64,000 nucleotides of DNA from Isoetes taiwanensis (taxonomy: Eukaryota > Streptophyta > Lycopodiopsida > Isoetales > Isoetaceae), in the NCBI GenBank assembly GCA_021234155.1, contig JAJEKV010000002.1:21849726-21913725 (forward strand), written 5' to 3'. Position 1 is the first letter of the stretch. Every line of letters begins with the position of its first letter. Under the pieces are notes generated by a model. It worked only from the letters and a program-made list of their open reading frames with translations. It made no database searches and had not been told where the DNA came from. The translations under genes and the position numbers were made by a program. Below, piece by piece: positions 55,541 through 64,000 of this stretch.

Positions 55541-57305
55541 ATGGGAAAAGGGTAAAGGAAATGGGGGGAAAAGGAAAAGGGAGGGGAAAGGGGCAGGGGA
55601 AAAAGGAAAAATGAGAAAAGGGTGGGGATAAGAGAAGAGAAAAATGTAAGGGAAAAGGGAAAGGGAAAGAAAAAAATTAAAATGGGCGGGGGAAGGGAAT
55701 CTTAGAAAAGGGCACGAGGACAAGGGAAAGATGTAAAGGGGAGAAGGAAGGGGGAAATGGCATGGGAAAGGGAAAAGAATGGGGAAAGGGGTGAAGAATG
55801 GGAAAAGGAAGGAAAAAAAAAGCCATGGGAAAAGGAAAAGGGAAAAAGAGCATGGAAAAGGGAGAAAAGGGGAAGGGCATGGAAAGAAGAAAAGGGAAGG
55901 AAAAAAAGGAAAAGAGAGAGGAAAAGGGAAGGAGGGAAAAGGGGCACCAAGAAAAGGAAAGGAGTGAAAGATTGGGAAAATGAGGAAAAGGACAGGGAAA
56001 ATAGGGAACAAGAAAAGGAACGGGAGAAGGAAAGGGAACAAGGGGAAGTGAAAGGAGAAAGAAAAGGGGAGGGGCAAAGGAGGAAATAGAACGTGGAAAA
56101 AGGGCATTAAAAAAGGAAGAGGGAAATGAGAAAAGGGAAGGGGAAAAGGGTATGAGAAAAAAGGGAAGAGGAAAAAAAGGCATGGAAAACAGAAAAGGGG
56201 GAAGAGGGAAAGGGTGGGGGAAAAAGGTAAACAAGCATAGAAAGAAGGAAGAGAAAAAATGTAGGAAGGGTATAGGAAAAGGAAAGGAAGAGAGAAAGGA
56301 TGCAGGAAAGGGGAAAAGGGCACGGATAAAAGAGGAAGAGGGAAATGATCAAGAAAGGAAGAAAACAGAAAGGAAAAAGTTCAACAGGAAAAGGGAATGA
56401 AAAAAGGCCAAGAAAAGGAAAAGAGGGAAAGGATCAGAAAAGGAGGAAAAAGGAGGGGAAAAGGGGTACAGGAAAAGAGTGAGTAGCAAGGAATTGCAAA
56501 AGAGGAAGAAGAAGGGGAAAAGAGTCATGAGAAAAAAGGAAAGAGGGAAAGGGTGAGGAAAGGGGAAAAAGAGCATGGGAAAAGGAAAAAGAAAAAAGAT
56601 AAAGAGGAAAGGGGAAAGTGGAAAAGGGAAAAGGGGGAGAGGGTGGGGAAAGGAGGAAAAGGTGCACATAAAAAAAGTAGAGAAAAAGGAATAGAAAGAG
56701 GCATAGGGAAAGAGAAAATGAAAAAAAAAAAAAAAAAAAAAAAGTGGGAAAAAAAGGGAAAAAAAGGCACGGAGAAAAGTGAAAGGGTGGTGAAAGAATA
56801 GAAAGAGAAGGAAAAGGAAAATGGAAAAGGAAGGCAGAAAGGGGGGCAGGGAAGGGGAAATGGTCACGAGAAAAAGGGGAGAGGGAAATGGGAAAAGATA
56901 AGCGGAAAAAAGAAAGAATAAAGAGGAAGAGGATGGGGAAAGGAAGAAAAGGGGCACATGAAAATGTGGGGAAAAGAGAAGGAAAAAAGGGCATGGGAAA
57001 AGGGGGAGTGAAAAAAAAAAAGGAAAAGGAAGGGGAAAAGAAAAAGGAAAAATGGGAAGGGTGGGCAAAGGATAAAAGGGAAAAAGTTCGTCAGAAAAAA
57101 GGGAAGGGAAAAAGGGAAAAGGGAAATGGAAGGGAAGAGAAGGGAGAACGGGGTTAAAAAAAAGAAAAAAAAAAAGAGAAGGAAAAAATAAGACGGGTAG
57201 GAAAATGAGGAAAAAAAGGGAAAAAGAAAAAGAAAAGTATATAGGGAAACGAGGAAAAAGGAAAATAAAGGATAGAAGAAAAGGCAAAGGGAAGAGGAAG
57301 GGTGT
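55541..57305. repeat. ~1.8-kb polypurine (GGGAAAAG) tract
   Basis: The plus strand is almost exclusively A and G, built from variable GGGAAAAGG, GGAAAAAG and GGCATGGGAAAAG words. Only scattered C and T interrupt it. A poly-A run lies at about 56720-56742. Every long open frame here, on either strand, is a by-product (Lys/Glu/Gly/Arg on plus; Phe/Pro/Leu/Ser on minus). The tract is mirror-repeat-rich and could form intramolecular triplexes. Confidence 0.95.
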
Positions 57306-57422
57306 CGAATGCACAAAAATCTCTTAAAGCTCAGCAATATTGGGCTTAGTTTCTATTATGTTAGATTTATGAAAAGGAATCTGAGCTGAACAGGTTTGCG
57401 TCCACACAGGTTCCCAACTTAT

Positions 57423-57460
57423 GCCCAGCAACGCTGGGCACCTATTTATCACATGACTAG
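57423..57460 (+). mobile_element. Possible Helitron 3' end
   Basis: The hairpin GCCCAGCAACGCTGGGC is identical to that at 36855. The next CTAG (57457-57460) is 17 nt away and followed by G rather than T, so the terminus is less canonical. It lies just downstream of the polypurine tract. Confidence 0.45.
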
Positions 57461-57839
57461 GGTTTATATCATTAGATCCAAGTGTTGAGCGTGTGACTCT
57501 CGCTCGCTACTTGGTTGGTGATGTATCAACCTTACATGTATATACTTTATATTTGCTATATTTATGGAAAGATAGACAAATCCTATATTATAAAATATAT
57601 TATAAAAATATAGCGTGTGTCTTCCATGGAGACCTAGATCGAATGATTGAGGATTTGATCGACCAACGGTGAAGATGACATGTACGTGACTTCAACCAAA
57701 ATTTCATCTTGACTGTTGCTTCAATAAGATTCGCTCAATCCGATAGTGAAGGGGTAAAAGGGGAACTTATTTTCTGACTTCTATAAACACACCTAAAACT
57801 ACACTTGTAAATATTTTCTCCGGTAGTCTGAAATACAAG

Positions 57840-58205
57840 GCAACATTTTTACTGGTCAAGGGCATAACTATTTTCGAGCCCTGACTTCTGCAGCAGCTAC
57901 TGAGGTATTAAGTTGTGGTCTCCAGTGTTTGAGACTAAGATCTGTGCAGAGACAGTTCTGTCAATTCAATGAACTATTTTTGAATCGTGATTTATTGCAT
58001 GTACTTGTATCGTGGCCCAGGAATTAGTTGTACCTGCTTAATCTGTGTGTTTGTAAGGCGTGGCATTTTATGAACAAGGCCTTATATATATTTTTTACCA
58101 TTCTTGTTTTGGTGTTGCAGCAAAGCTCCAATACCAGTTCGTGAGCAGTTGGCATTTGAAGCACTCAGCATGTCTATAGGAAATGCGTTGTCACTCCATA
58201 AGTAG
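57840..58205 (+). pseudogene. Possible two-exon 3' end of an unrecognised gene
   Basis: An upstream frame reads GQGHNYFRALTSAAATEVLS (about 57860-57920). After a good acceptor (GGTGTTGCAG, ends 58120) a terminal exon encodes KAPIPVREQLAFEALSMSIG then NALSLHK and stops at 58205. The pyrimidine-rich intron end and the conserved-looking exon suggest a real former gene. I do not recognise it. Confidence 0.35.
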
Positions 58206-58930
58206 ATCAAGCAAATTGATTTGAGACATTTTGGTGGCTCTCAAGCTTATTTTGTATTCTTGCATTTGGCATTTATATTTGTAAGTTCCATTGTTAGGTA
58301 TATTTTGAATTTTGGTGAACATTACGGCGAGTTAGTTCCATTGTTAGGTATGTTTTGAATCTTGGTGCTAACATACTAACAAATGCTATGTATCAAAGTT
58401 TTAAAAGTTTCTAAATATGGCAAGTACATTAAAGAACTTGAAAATGTTGAATGCATGGTGCAAACCTTCAAAAAATTGTGTATTTTGACAATAATCATTT
58501 TACAAATGTTTTTCGTTGTTGCAATTTAATCACAAACGTTAGTACAATGTTAAAATAATATCTTTGCTTTGAAATTATGATGCCTCCCTTTTGCTGGACT
58601 AACATTCTAAACATGTGTTTGCATCATTGGACACACATTGCGCTATGACAATACATATGTAGATTAAGAAGCATATTTGCATCCAACAACTTAACCACCA
58701 ACCAACTTAACCCTCAAGTTATATCGTGCATCCATTCTGCAATATAACTGTGGCTTGAGAGGGATAGGTGGAGGATAACTACAAGGTTTGAACTTCGTGT
58801 GTGCACATGGGCTTTTCTTATCATAACTTAGATGAATAACTTACCTCGAGCATAATAGAATAACCATCTAGGTTTATTTTTGCAATAACCATCTAGGTCT
58901 ATTCTTGCAAGCATTAACGAACTTGTGGCA
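58206..58930. other. No gene; small ~65-bp duplication at 58282-58370
   Basis: 'ttagttccattgttaggtat' followed by 'ttttgaat(t/c)ttggtg' occurs twice. The rest is A/T-rich and featureless. Confidence 0.6.
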
Positions 58931-58934
58931 TTCT

Positions 58935-59040
58935 TAAATAGATAGATAGTATTTTAACGTTACGCTACATATATGGACGTTAAGGCTAAGTAAAAACACA
59001 AACCAAAGCCCGAGTTGCCGGGCGGGCACACGTTTACTAG
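58935..59040. mobile_element. SINE-type tail joined to a Helitron-like 3' end
   Basis: At 58938-58970 the plus strand has (AGAT)n AGTATTTTAACGTTACGC, the same tail core as the SINE at 6381-6420. About 40 bp on, GCCCGAGTTGCCGGGC (59008-59023) precedes GGGCACACGTTTA and CTAG (59037-59040), followed by T, a canonical Helitron 3' layout. The SINE tail would then lie inside the Helitron. Confidence 0.55.
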
Positions 59041-59550
59041 TCTACTTAAAAAGTTTTTTGGGAGGCTGTCTCTTTTTTTCCTTGCATCCGTTAACTGAGG
59101 TAACATACCATTTTCTGCGCAAAAAAAAACAAAATTTTGTCACTGGAATAATATATGATCCAACTTACCCGGCAAGGTTATTAAGGTCATGCCATTCTTT
59201 TGTTGATTTAAGTTTATGCGTTTGGCTTTTGATCCCCCGCCTTCTCCTTTCATCATGTTTTTATGCAAACCCTAGGAAGCAAATCGTCGGGGATTCCAAC
59301 TGTGTAAAAAGATCAGGATTAAGTTCAAGAGTTTAATGGTTTTCCAATTTATTTTCATTACAAAAATTGTTGTATCTATATGCGAGACCCCTAACAAACT
59401 AATGTTGGAGATCTGTTGTCGCTCTATGGAAGAAAAGATTTGTCTGTTGCTTGAAAGAAAAAATCAATGACGTGTTATTTGTATGTTCACAGATTATATA
59501 GCAGTAGTGTCGAGCTTGGATAAAGCAAATTCATTTTGATGGATTTAAGC
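59041..59550. other. No gene recognised
   Basis: A 92-codon frame at 59058-59336 has no domain. No terminal repeats seen. Confidence 0.45.
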
Positions 59551-59679
59551 ATGTGAACAGGGCATACGGCAGTAGATGCACAATCATGGCAACAGTTCCG
59601 CTCCAGATGGGTGGCCACCAGCTCTCTACACATCTAATTTACACTGCAGAAAAACTGTTTTTGTTTGAGATCACATACA

Positions 59680-60000
59680 TCATGAAGATGCGATGCGTCC
59701 CTTTCCAAGTTTCCCTGGGGTACAATTATGACGTTAAGGATAAAACGATGGATAGACGAATAGTCCAATTTATGCAAGCACTGCTCTTCAAAAATGCAGA
59801 TGCAGAGTTATAAAGCACATAAAGTCACTCATTTGTATGCGTATATCATGAAGATGCCATGTGGCACTTTCAATATTTCTCTGGGGTACACCATTCATTA
59901 CCGTTTTAAGGATGAATGGATGGTGATATGCAATATTTCCAATTTAGGCTCAGGAATGCAGATGCAATTGCAGATACAAATAAAACAATCTAGAACTTAT
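59680..60000 (+). repeat. Diverged ~160-bp tandem duplication
   Basis: Two copies share 'atcatgaagatgc.atg(c/t)g', 'tctctggggtac' or 'tccctggggtac', and 'aaggat(a/g)aa..gatgg', then 'ttcaaaaatgcagatgca' against 'ctcaggaatgcagatgca'. Both stay open (EITYIMKMRCVPFQVSLGY; MKMPCGTFNISLGYTI), so this could be a relic of a repeated coding exon. Function unknown. Confidence 0.5.
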
Positions 60001-60084
60001 AAAGTCCTGTGTAACGTACTCACCCCTCAATTGGAAATCCTCATTGTGGCCAGGATTCCTGGTTAGATACGAAAATGCATTAGC

Positions 60085-60260
60085 TGATAGAATCCAGTGA
60101 GCTCATGAAGAATGAAAGAAAGATGCAAGATACAAGCGCAAGCTAACCAATGCTATGGAGTGAACTAACTAGAATGAGGCGTGACTATGGCTAATATATG
60201 GAGTGCCATGTCAGCAACAAGTGATGACTCAGCATGCACAGTCATCATCATACTCTAACA
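60085..60260 (-). repeat. 3' LTR (element on minus strand)
   Basis: Plus-strand borders are TGATAGAATCC and ACTCTAACA. A second polypurine-like TAACATCCCCCCT occurs again at about 60313-60326, a small duplication of the PPT/LTR boundary. Confidence 0.92.
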
Positions 60261-60438
60261 TCCCCCCTGATGACGTGCATGGCTGAAAAAACAAAACTAG
60301 AAATCCTAGGCTTAACATCCCCCCTCAGATGTTACACGTCCTGAAATTCAGCATATAAAGCAAGCTTACCCACATAAGTAACCATGGCTGCCATTGGAAC
60401 TTGGTTTTAAACCATACCCTCCTGTTCCTGTACCATTC

Positions 60439-60729
60439 TCATGCCTTTGTGATGTAGACATTCACGTTACTGATATAAGACCCAGCATGGAACTTATAAC
60501 CCATATCAGCAATATATATCTTCTGTAGTGCATATCCCTTTCTCAAAAAATCTGATTCAGTGCTATGATAGAACTCACAAATCGCATCTGATCTTAGTGA
60601 CCATCTTCCACTCATATCAGTATCATACAAATCCAATGAATTATTGTTTGAAGATTCAGATTGATCCACCCCAAACTGCCCTGGTAGACTTTCAGTAGAG
60701 TGACTTGTATGGTCATATATATCAAACAA
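60439..60729 (-). CDS. Small ORF overlapping the end of the gag-like ORF
   Basis: A 96-codon frame starts at 60729, overlapping the end of the 437-codon frame (ends 60722) in a different phase. It reads DIYDHTSHSTESLPGQFGVD and ends GSYISNVNVYITKA. It could be translated by frameshift or reinitiation, or be the second exon of a spliced product. I recognise no domain. Confidence 0.4.
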   Translation of the reverse strand: MFDIYDHTSHSTESLPGQFGVDQSESSNNNSLDLYDTDMSGRWSLRSDAICEFYHSTESDFLRKGYALQKIYIADMGYKFHAGSYISNVNVYITKA

Positions 60730-62035
60730 GAATAATTAATACCTGATTTCTCAAACGCAAGCATCTGTAATTTACCTTTAGCCTATTGGTTAATCCTCCA
60801 ATATCAGGGTAAGAAATATACCCCAAACAGTCATCCAAATTAGAATGATCCTCCACCTTCCCATCATGTGTGCAACCAAATGAAATGTCTAAACACATAT
60901 ACAGAGGTAGATCTAGCTGTTGGGTACAAACCTGAGACATAATAGAAGCAAAATCATAAGTCTTCGCATCAAGATTCAGCCAAGGAAACTGTACAAGCAA
61001 TTCTTCTTCCATATCACTGTCATGGGTAAGTGTTTCCTTCCTCAAATTATATGTGTCATAAAGCCCTGCAAATTGATCTGCATCATGCATAAGAATCTGA
61101 ATGAGGCCTGGTTGATTATTGTCACAAAACTGTGAAGGTACAACTAGATGTGACAGATCAAGCTTAGGATCCAAAAAATTATCATAGTTTTCTTGTAATA
61201 TGCCCATGTCCTGTTCTGCCTTTGCGAGAATATCATTCCAAAGCTCCTTCACAACACAATAATCATTGTAGATAGTATCAAATTCACTGTCAAGACAAGG
61301 CAATTCTAACTGTTCAGGCGTAAATACTTGAATGCTCTCTGAACCCAATGAAAAATACTCCAAAGTCTGATACAAATTGTGATGTTCACCTTCACAAGAT
61401 CGGAAGCCTGTAATAGAATAGTGCTTGTCAATATCTATTGGTAAATGAAGAGTATCTTGCTCACGCAAAGTCAACGTGCTCGTGTTACTAGCGTTACTTG
61501 CAGCATTAAGGAGATCTGATTGGTCCAATACTTGAGCATTTCCCATATATGTAGCCTCTTCCAAAATATTTCCGAGACAATTAGAATCAGAAGAAGAATC
61601 GTGGATCTCAGGAACACGAATAGAAAGCATAAAATTAGATATCTCAGAACTAACAGTCAAAGCATGTTCATGCTTCTTTTCCTTTTTCTTTGTCTTTTGC
61701 TTCTTCTTCCTCTGTAACTTACACTCAATAAAATCCCAGAGTTCTTTAGAACTTGTAAATTGACCTGATACCCAGGGATGGACATGCAAATCTATTGTTG
61801 CTCGAATCAAAGCCAATGCAAGTCTGTCTCTCAACTCATATCCTTGATGATTTAGCTCTGATTTAGTAACCTGACCATTAACAATTTCCCAAATACCTTG
61901 TATGGACAGAAACTGTCTCATAGAAGCCTTCCATTGAGGATAATTGTCATGAGCTAAGGACCTAAATCCAAAATTAACTCCTTCAAATGACAACATCTCT
62001 AACATAGTACACAATACTGGCTTAAATCTTCTCAA
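60722..62035 (-). CDS. 437-aa copia-type gag-like protein
   Basis: An intact frame begins at 62035. Residues about 15-110 resemble the copia gag N-terminal fold (SFEGVNFGFRSLAHDNYPQW; QFLSIQGIWEIVNGQV; FTSSKELWDFIECKLQ). A Lys-rich stretch at about 108-124 (KKKQKTKKKEKKHEH) could bind nucleic acid or act as a nuclear signal. The remaining ~310 residues are acidic and Leu-rich and unlike any gag I know. There is no zinc knuckle, protease or polymerase. The roughly 870-nt leader between PBS and ATG is long. Coding a large intact gag without pol fits a trans-mobilised element. Start chosen as the first in-frame ATG before the conserved block. Confidence 0.7.
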   Translation of the reverse strand: MRRFKPVLCTMLEMLSFEGVNFGFRSLAHDNYPQWKASMRQFLSIQGIWEIVNGQVTKSELNHQGYELRDRLALALIRATIDLHVHPWVSGQFTSSKELWDFIECKLQRKKKQKTKKKEKKHEHALTVSSEISNFMLSIRVPEIHDSSSDSNCLGNILEEATYMGNAQVLDQSDLLNAASNASNTSTLTLREQDTLHLPIDIDKHYSITGFRSCEGEHHNLYQTLEYFSLGSESIQVFTPEQLELPCLDSEFDTIYNDYCVVKELWNDILAKAEQDMGILQENYDNFLDPKLDLSHLVVPSQFCDNNQPGLIQILMHDADQFAGLYDTYNLRKETLTHDSDMEEELLVQFPWLNLDAKTYDFASIMSQVCTQQLDLPLYMCLDISFGCTHDGKVEDHSNLDDCLGYISYPDIGGLTNRLKVNYRCLRLRNQVLIILV

Positions 62036-62907
62036 ACTCTATGAAAATCGTTCAAATATGAGAAAAAACTGACAAAATCAAAACCCAAAGACAACTGCCT
62101 TGCTCCTCAAGAAACCACAAATGAAAACCAGAGTCATTCGACCAGATTAGCCCTAAATAGCACAATCTTGCTGCGAATCCGGCTGCCTCACAGCGCGTAA
62201 GCAGCTATCATACTAATTTCGCTGCCGCTTCTACACAAATCGTTTTGTAAACTTTTAACAAGTCTTTTAATCCAAAAATAGAAACGCACCTTTTGCTTTT
62301 TGTCCCAAATAAGCAACAAACCAAACAATAACTGCACCTAAACTTCAGAACCAGCAAAATATGTTGCCGTAAACACCAAATCTAGATCCGGCCAATCTAT
62401 TTGGCACGGAACCTTCGGATCCACCAAATCAACACAGATTCCATCCAATTTGCAAAGCTCCCAGTCTATGCCTGTGTTTGTAAATGAACCGTCAAACAAA
62501 TCTGCCCTCTACAGCCGAAAAAATTTACAGATCCACAAATCTTCATGAAAATTTGTCCGATCCAAGACATCCTGTCTTATAATCACCCCTTCTTGCAAAG
62601 AAACGAACCCTAATGCTTGCAAATCGTAGCCAGTTCTTGGCTTGCCATATTCCACTAAATCTTCACTAAAAAACTGAATCCCGCTTCAAAGAAGATGTCA
62701 AGGCAAAGCTGCCTTTCAGCTAATTGATCTTGCAAGAAACTCTTGCCAAGAAATCAGCTCGAATTCCTCCGATCCAGATTACACCAGGATGCTGCCGGTG
62801 TCAATCTGATCCAGCCCTTGAAAGCTTGGCTCCTAAAGCAAATTTTCTTGAAAATTTTTGCTGATCAAAACCAGATCGATCCTACACTCTCTTCCTTCTT
62901 CATGTAG

Positions 62908-62919
62908 GCTCTGATACCA
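62908..62919 (-). other. Primer-binding site, initiator Met tRNA
   Basis: The minus strand reads TGGTATCAGAGC directly after the 5' LTR end (TTCTATCA). This fixes the orientation of the element. Confidence 0.95.
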
Positions 62920-63095
62920 TGATAGAATCCAGTGAGCTCATGAAGAATGAAAGAAAGATGCAAGATACAAGCGCAAGCTAACCAATGCTATGGAGTAAAC
63001 TAACTAGTATGAGGCGTGACTATGGCTAATATATGGATTGCCATGTCAGCAACAAGTGATGACTCAGCATGCACAGTCATCATCATACTCTAACA
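62920..63095 (-). repeat. 5' LTR (element on minus strand)
   Basis: Matches 60085-60260 over its whole 176 bp with about three substitutions. Confidence 0.95.
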
Positions 63096-63100
63096 TTAGC

Positions 63101-63451
63101 CATAAGGCAGTAAAAGATACAGAGTGCGAAAATAAGACCAAAAACAAGAATAAATGAGACCATACCTTCATGGCAGTGTAGGGACCACTGAATGAAATTC
63201 AGTTATAATACAAATTATGAGATATGTGCCCTTCCTGATTCTGCTTAAAAAGTTGCATCACAGTGCGTGCATACTGAAGAATACTACACTATGGATGCCA
63301 AACCTATGGTCTCAGTTTCTTCACATTTGGACTTGGATGGATCGTGATTGAACGTTGTAGAACCTAAGATGACACGAGTGAAACAAATAAGACCCCGTAA
63401 GATCCATAATTAAATAGAAAGATACACCTAAAAAAGCTCTATTGGAGAACT
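63101..63451. other. Probable 3' flank or UTR of the HASTY gene
   Basis: No coding sequence seen. It lies between the LTR element insertion and the last readable HASTY exon, so it is probably 3' UTR, or intron if further exons exist. Confidence 0.4.
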
Positions 63452-64000
63452 CTAAAAGGCATGCTTGAACTCCAGAACAGATTCATAATCATTACTTGAC
63501 ATGTTTGTGATCACCGTCGCGCTCTTTTGTGCTTTTAGGGCCTTGAGGTGCTCACCACCTGCTGCCAACAAAAGGCTTTTAATATGCTGCCTCTGTTCTT
63601 TTGCACTTGACGTCTTTCGCAGGGCATTTTCAAATGCTGCCAGTGCTTCTGCAGTAACAGAAGGAAGTCCCAATAGAACCTAGAACAAGAGGTTCAATCA
63701 GTAACTCATAAATGATGCCGCATATCAAATCCAGCAACCGAAGAACCAGCAATGGAAGCACCTGCCGTGGAGCAGAGGAACAACTAGATAGTTGCATGAA
63801 TATATCTTTAAAAAGACCAAGTAACTCAGCCTGTGCTACAGCATTTGACTCCAGTGTTAGGCCTTGAATTAGAGCCATAAGCATATCCTTCCCAAACGCT
63901 TCATGGAGCTGCGTGTCGCCGCAGCTACCTGCAAAGTTTGCTATTGCTCCGCAGAATATGATACTTTTATGTACAGCTTCACTACCTGGCCATTTAAGGG
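63452..64000 (-). CDS. HST: HASTY / exportin-5, C-terminal exons (gene continues beyond the window)
   Basis: The exon at 64000-63762 encodes GSEAVHKSIIFCGAIANFAG, LHEAFGKDMLMALIQGLTLE, SNAVAQAELLGLFKDIF and CSSAPRQ. An 81-bp intron (63761-63681, GTGCTT...CTAG) is followed in phase 0 by VLLGLPSVTAEALAAFENAL, KEQRQHIKSLLLAAGGEHLK and ALKAQKSATVITNMSS. The last frame stops at 63452. These blocks follow plant HASTY closely (KDMLPAI, LESNAV, APRQVLLSLP, KEQKQHMRSLLL, LKALAAQKSQNVITN). HASTY is a karyopherin-beta family protein that acts in microRNA biogenesis and movement. The last 13 residues (NDYESVLEFKHAF) do not look like the usual acidic end. A possible donor, CAA|GTAATG, lies just after NMSS, so further exons may have been missed. 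Frames are intact, so the gene is probably functional. Confidence 0.9.

Larger units (their letters stand above)
60085..63095 (-). mobile_element. Young non-autonomous LTR retrotransposon, 3,011 bp
   Basis: Direct 176-bp LTRs lie at 60085-60260 and 62920-63095, with perfect TTAGC target duplications (60080-60084 and 63096-63100). On the minus strand the 5' LTR is followed by the primer-binding site TGGTATCAGAGC (62908-62919). A polypurine tract AGGGGGGA precedes the 3' LTR (60261-60268). The LTRs differ at about three positions, so insertion is recent. The only large gene is a 437-codon gag-like ORF. No protease, integrase or RT is present, so it must be mobilised in trans. Confidence 0.95.

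Noticed and set aside
55508-57337. Many long open frames on both strands (up to 321 codons)
   Set aside because: They arise from the polypurine tract: only Lys/Glu/Gly/Arg on one strand and Phe/Pro/Leu/Ser on the other, with no domain.

Overview
This is nuclear DNA of a land plant. Evidence: spliceosomal introns with GT..AG borders, plant-type PPR (PLS class), IQD and HASTY/exportin-5 sequences, copia and Ty3/gypsy retrotransposons primed by initiator-Met tRNA, and very low density of intact host genes. The mixture of PPR remnants, a KIAA1586/ZMYM-like transposase and a very divergent DDE transposon suggests a transposon-rich seed-free plant such as a fern or lycophyte. That is an inference; I cannot name the species.

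Layout. 1-4.3 kb: a broken Myb/SANT-like gene cut by a MITE, a 134-bp tandem repeat, and a minus-strand transposase gene split by a composite element. 4.3-7.5 kb: a 5'-truncated LINE, then a decayed PPR gene carrying a tRNA-derived SINE. 7.5-14 kb: mostly non-coding, with conserved hairpins, short repeats, and a second LINE on the minus strand whose 3' tail resembles the SINE tail. 14.2-17.1 kb: an unidentified multi-exon relic and a PPR gene split by a 382-bp Tourist-like MITE. 17.9-22.3 kb: a Helitron-like 3' end, a PP2C terminal exon and an IQD pseudogene. 23.1-24.3 kb: a second copy of the composite element between ~60-bp flanking direct repeats.

25.8-33.1 kb is the most interesting block. 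It is one 7,328-bp DNA transposon with matching terminal inverted repeats and an AGAA target duplication. It carries two convergent genes: a DDE-type transposase (minus) and an accessory RING-like/AT-hook gene with introns (plus). 33.1-37.2 kb: no genes, tandem duplications and another Helitron-like 3' end. 37.2-43.4 kb: a copia element whose reverse transcriptase YVDD box is split by a 2.67-kb insertion carrying pieces of three host genes: ribosomal P0 fused in frame to deoxyhypusine hydroxylase, and methionine synthase with its intron. 46.9-54.4 kb: a full Ty3/gypsy chromovirus with two 1,966-bp LTRs but an internal deletion of RT/RNase H, next to older minus-strand gypsy sequence. 55.5-57.3 kb: a ~1.8-kb almost pure polypurine tract. 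60.1-63.1 kb: a young 3,011-bp LTR element with a perfect 5-bp target duplication, encoding a 437-aa gag-like protein and no polymerase. 63.45-64 kb: the 3' end of HASTY (exportin-5), the only apparently intact host gene.

Apart from HASTY, nearly every host-like coding segment is broken by frameshifts, stops or insertions. The window reads as nested transposable elements with captured or decayed gene fragments, not as a working gene cluster.
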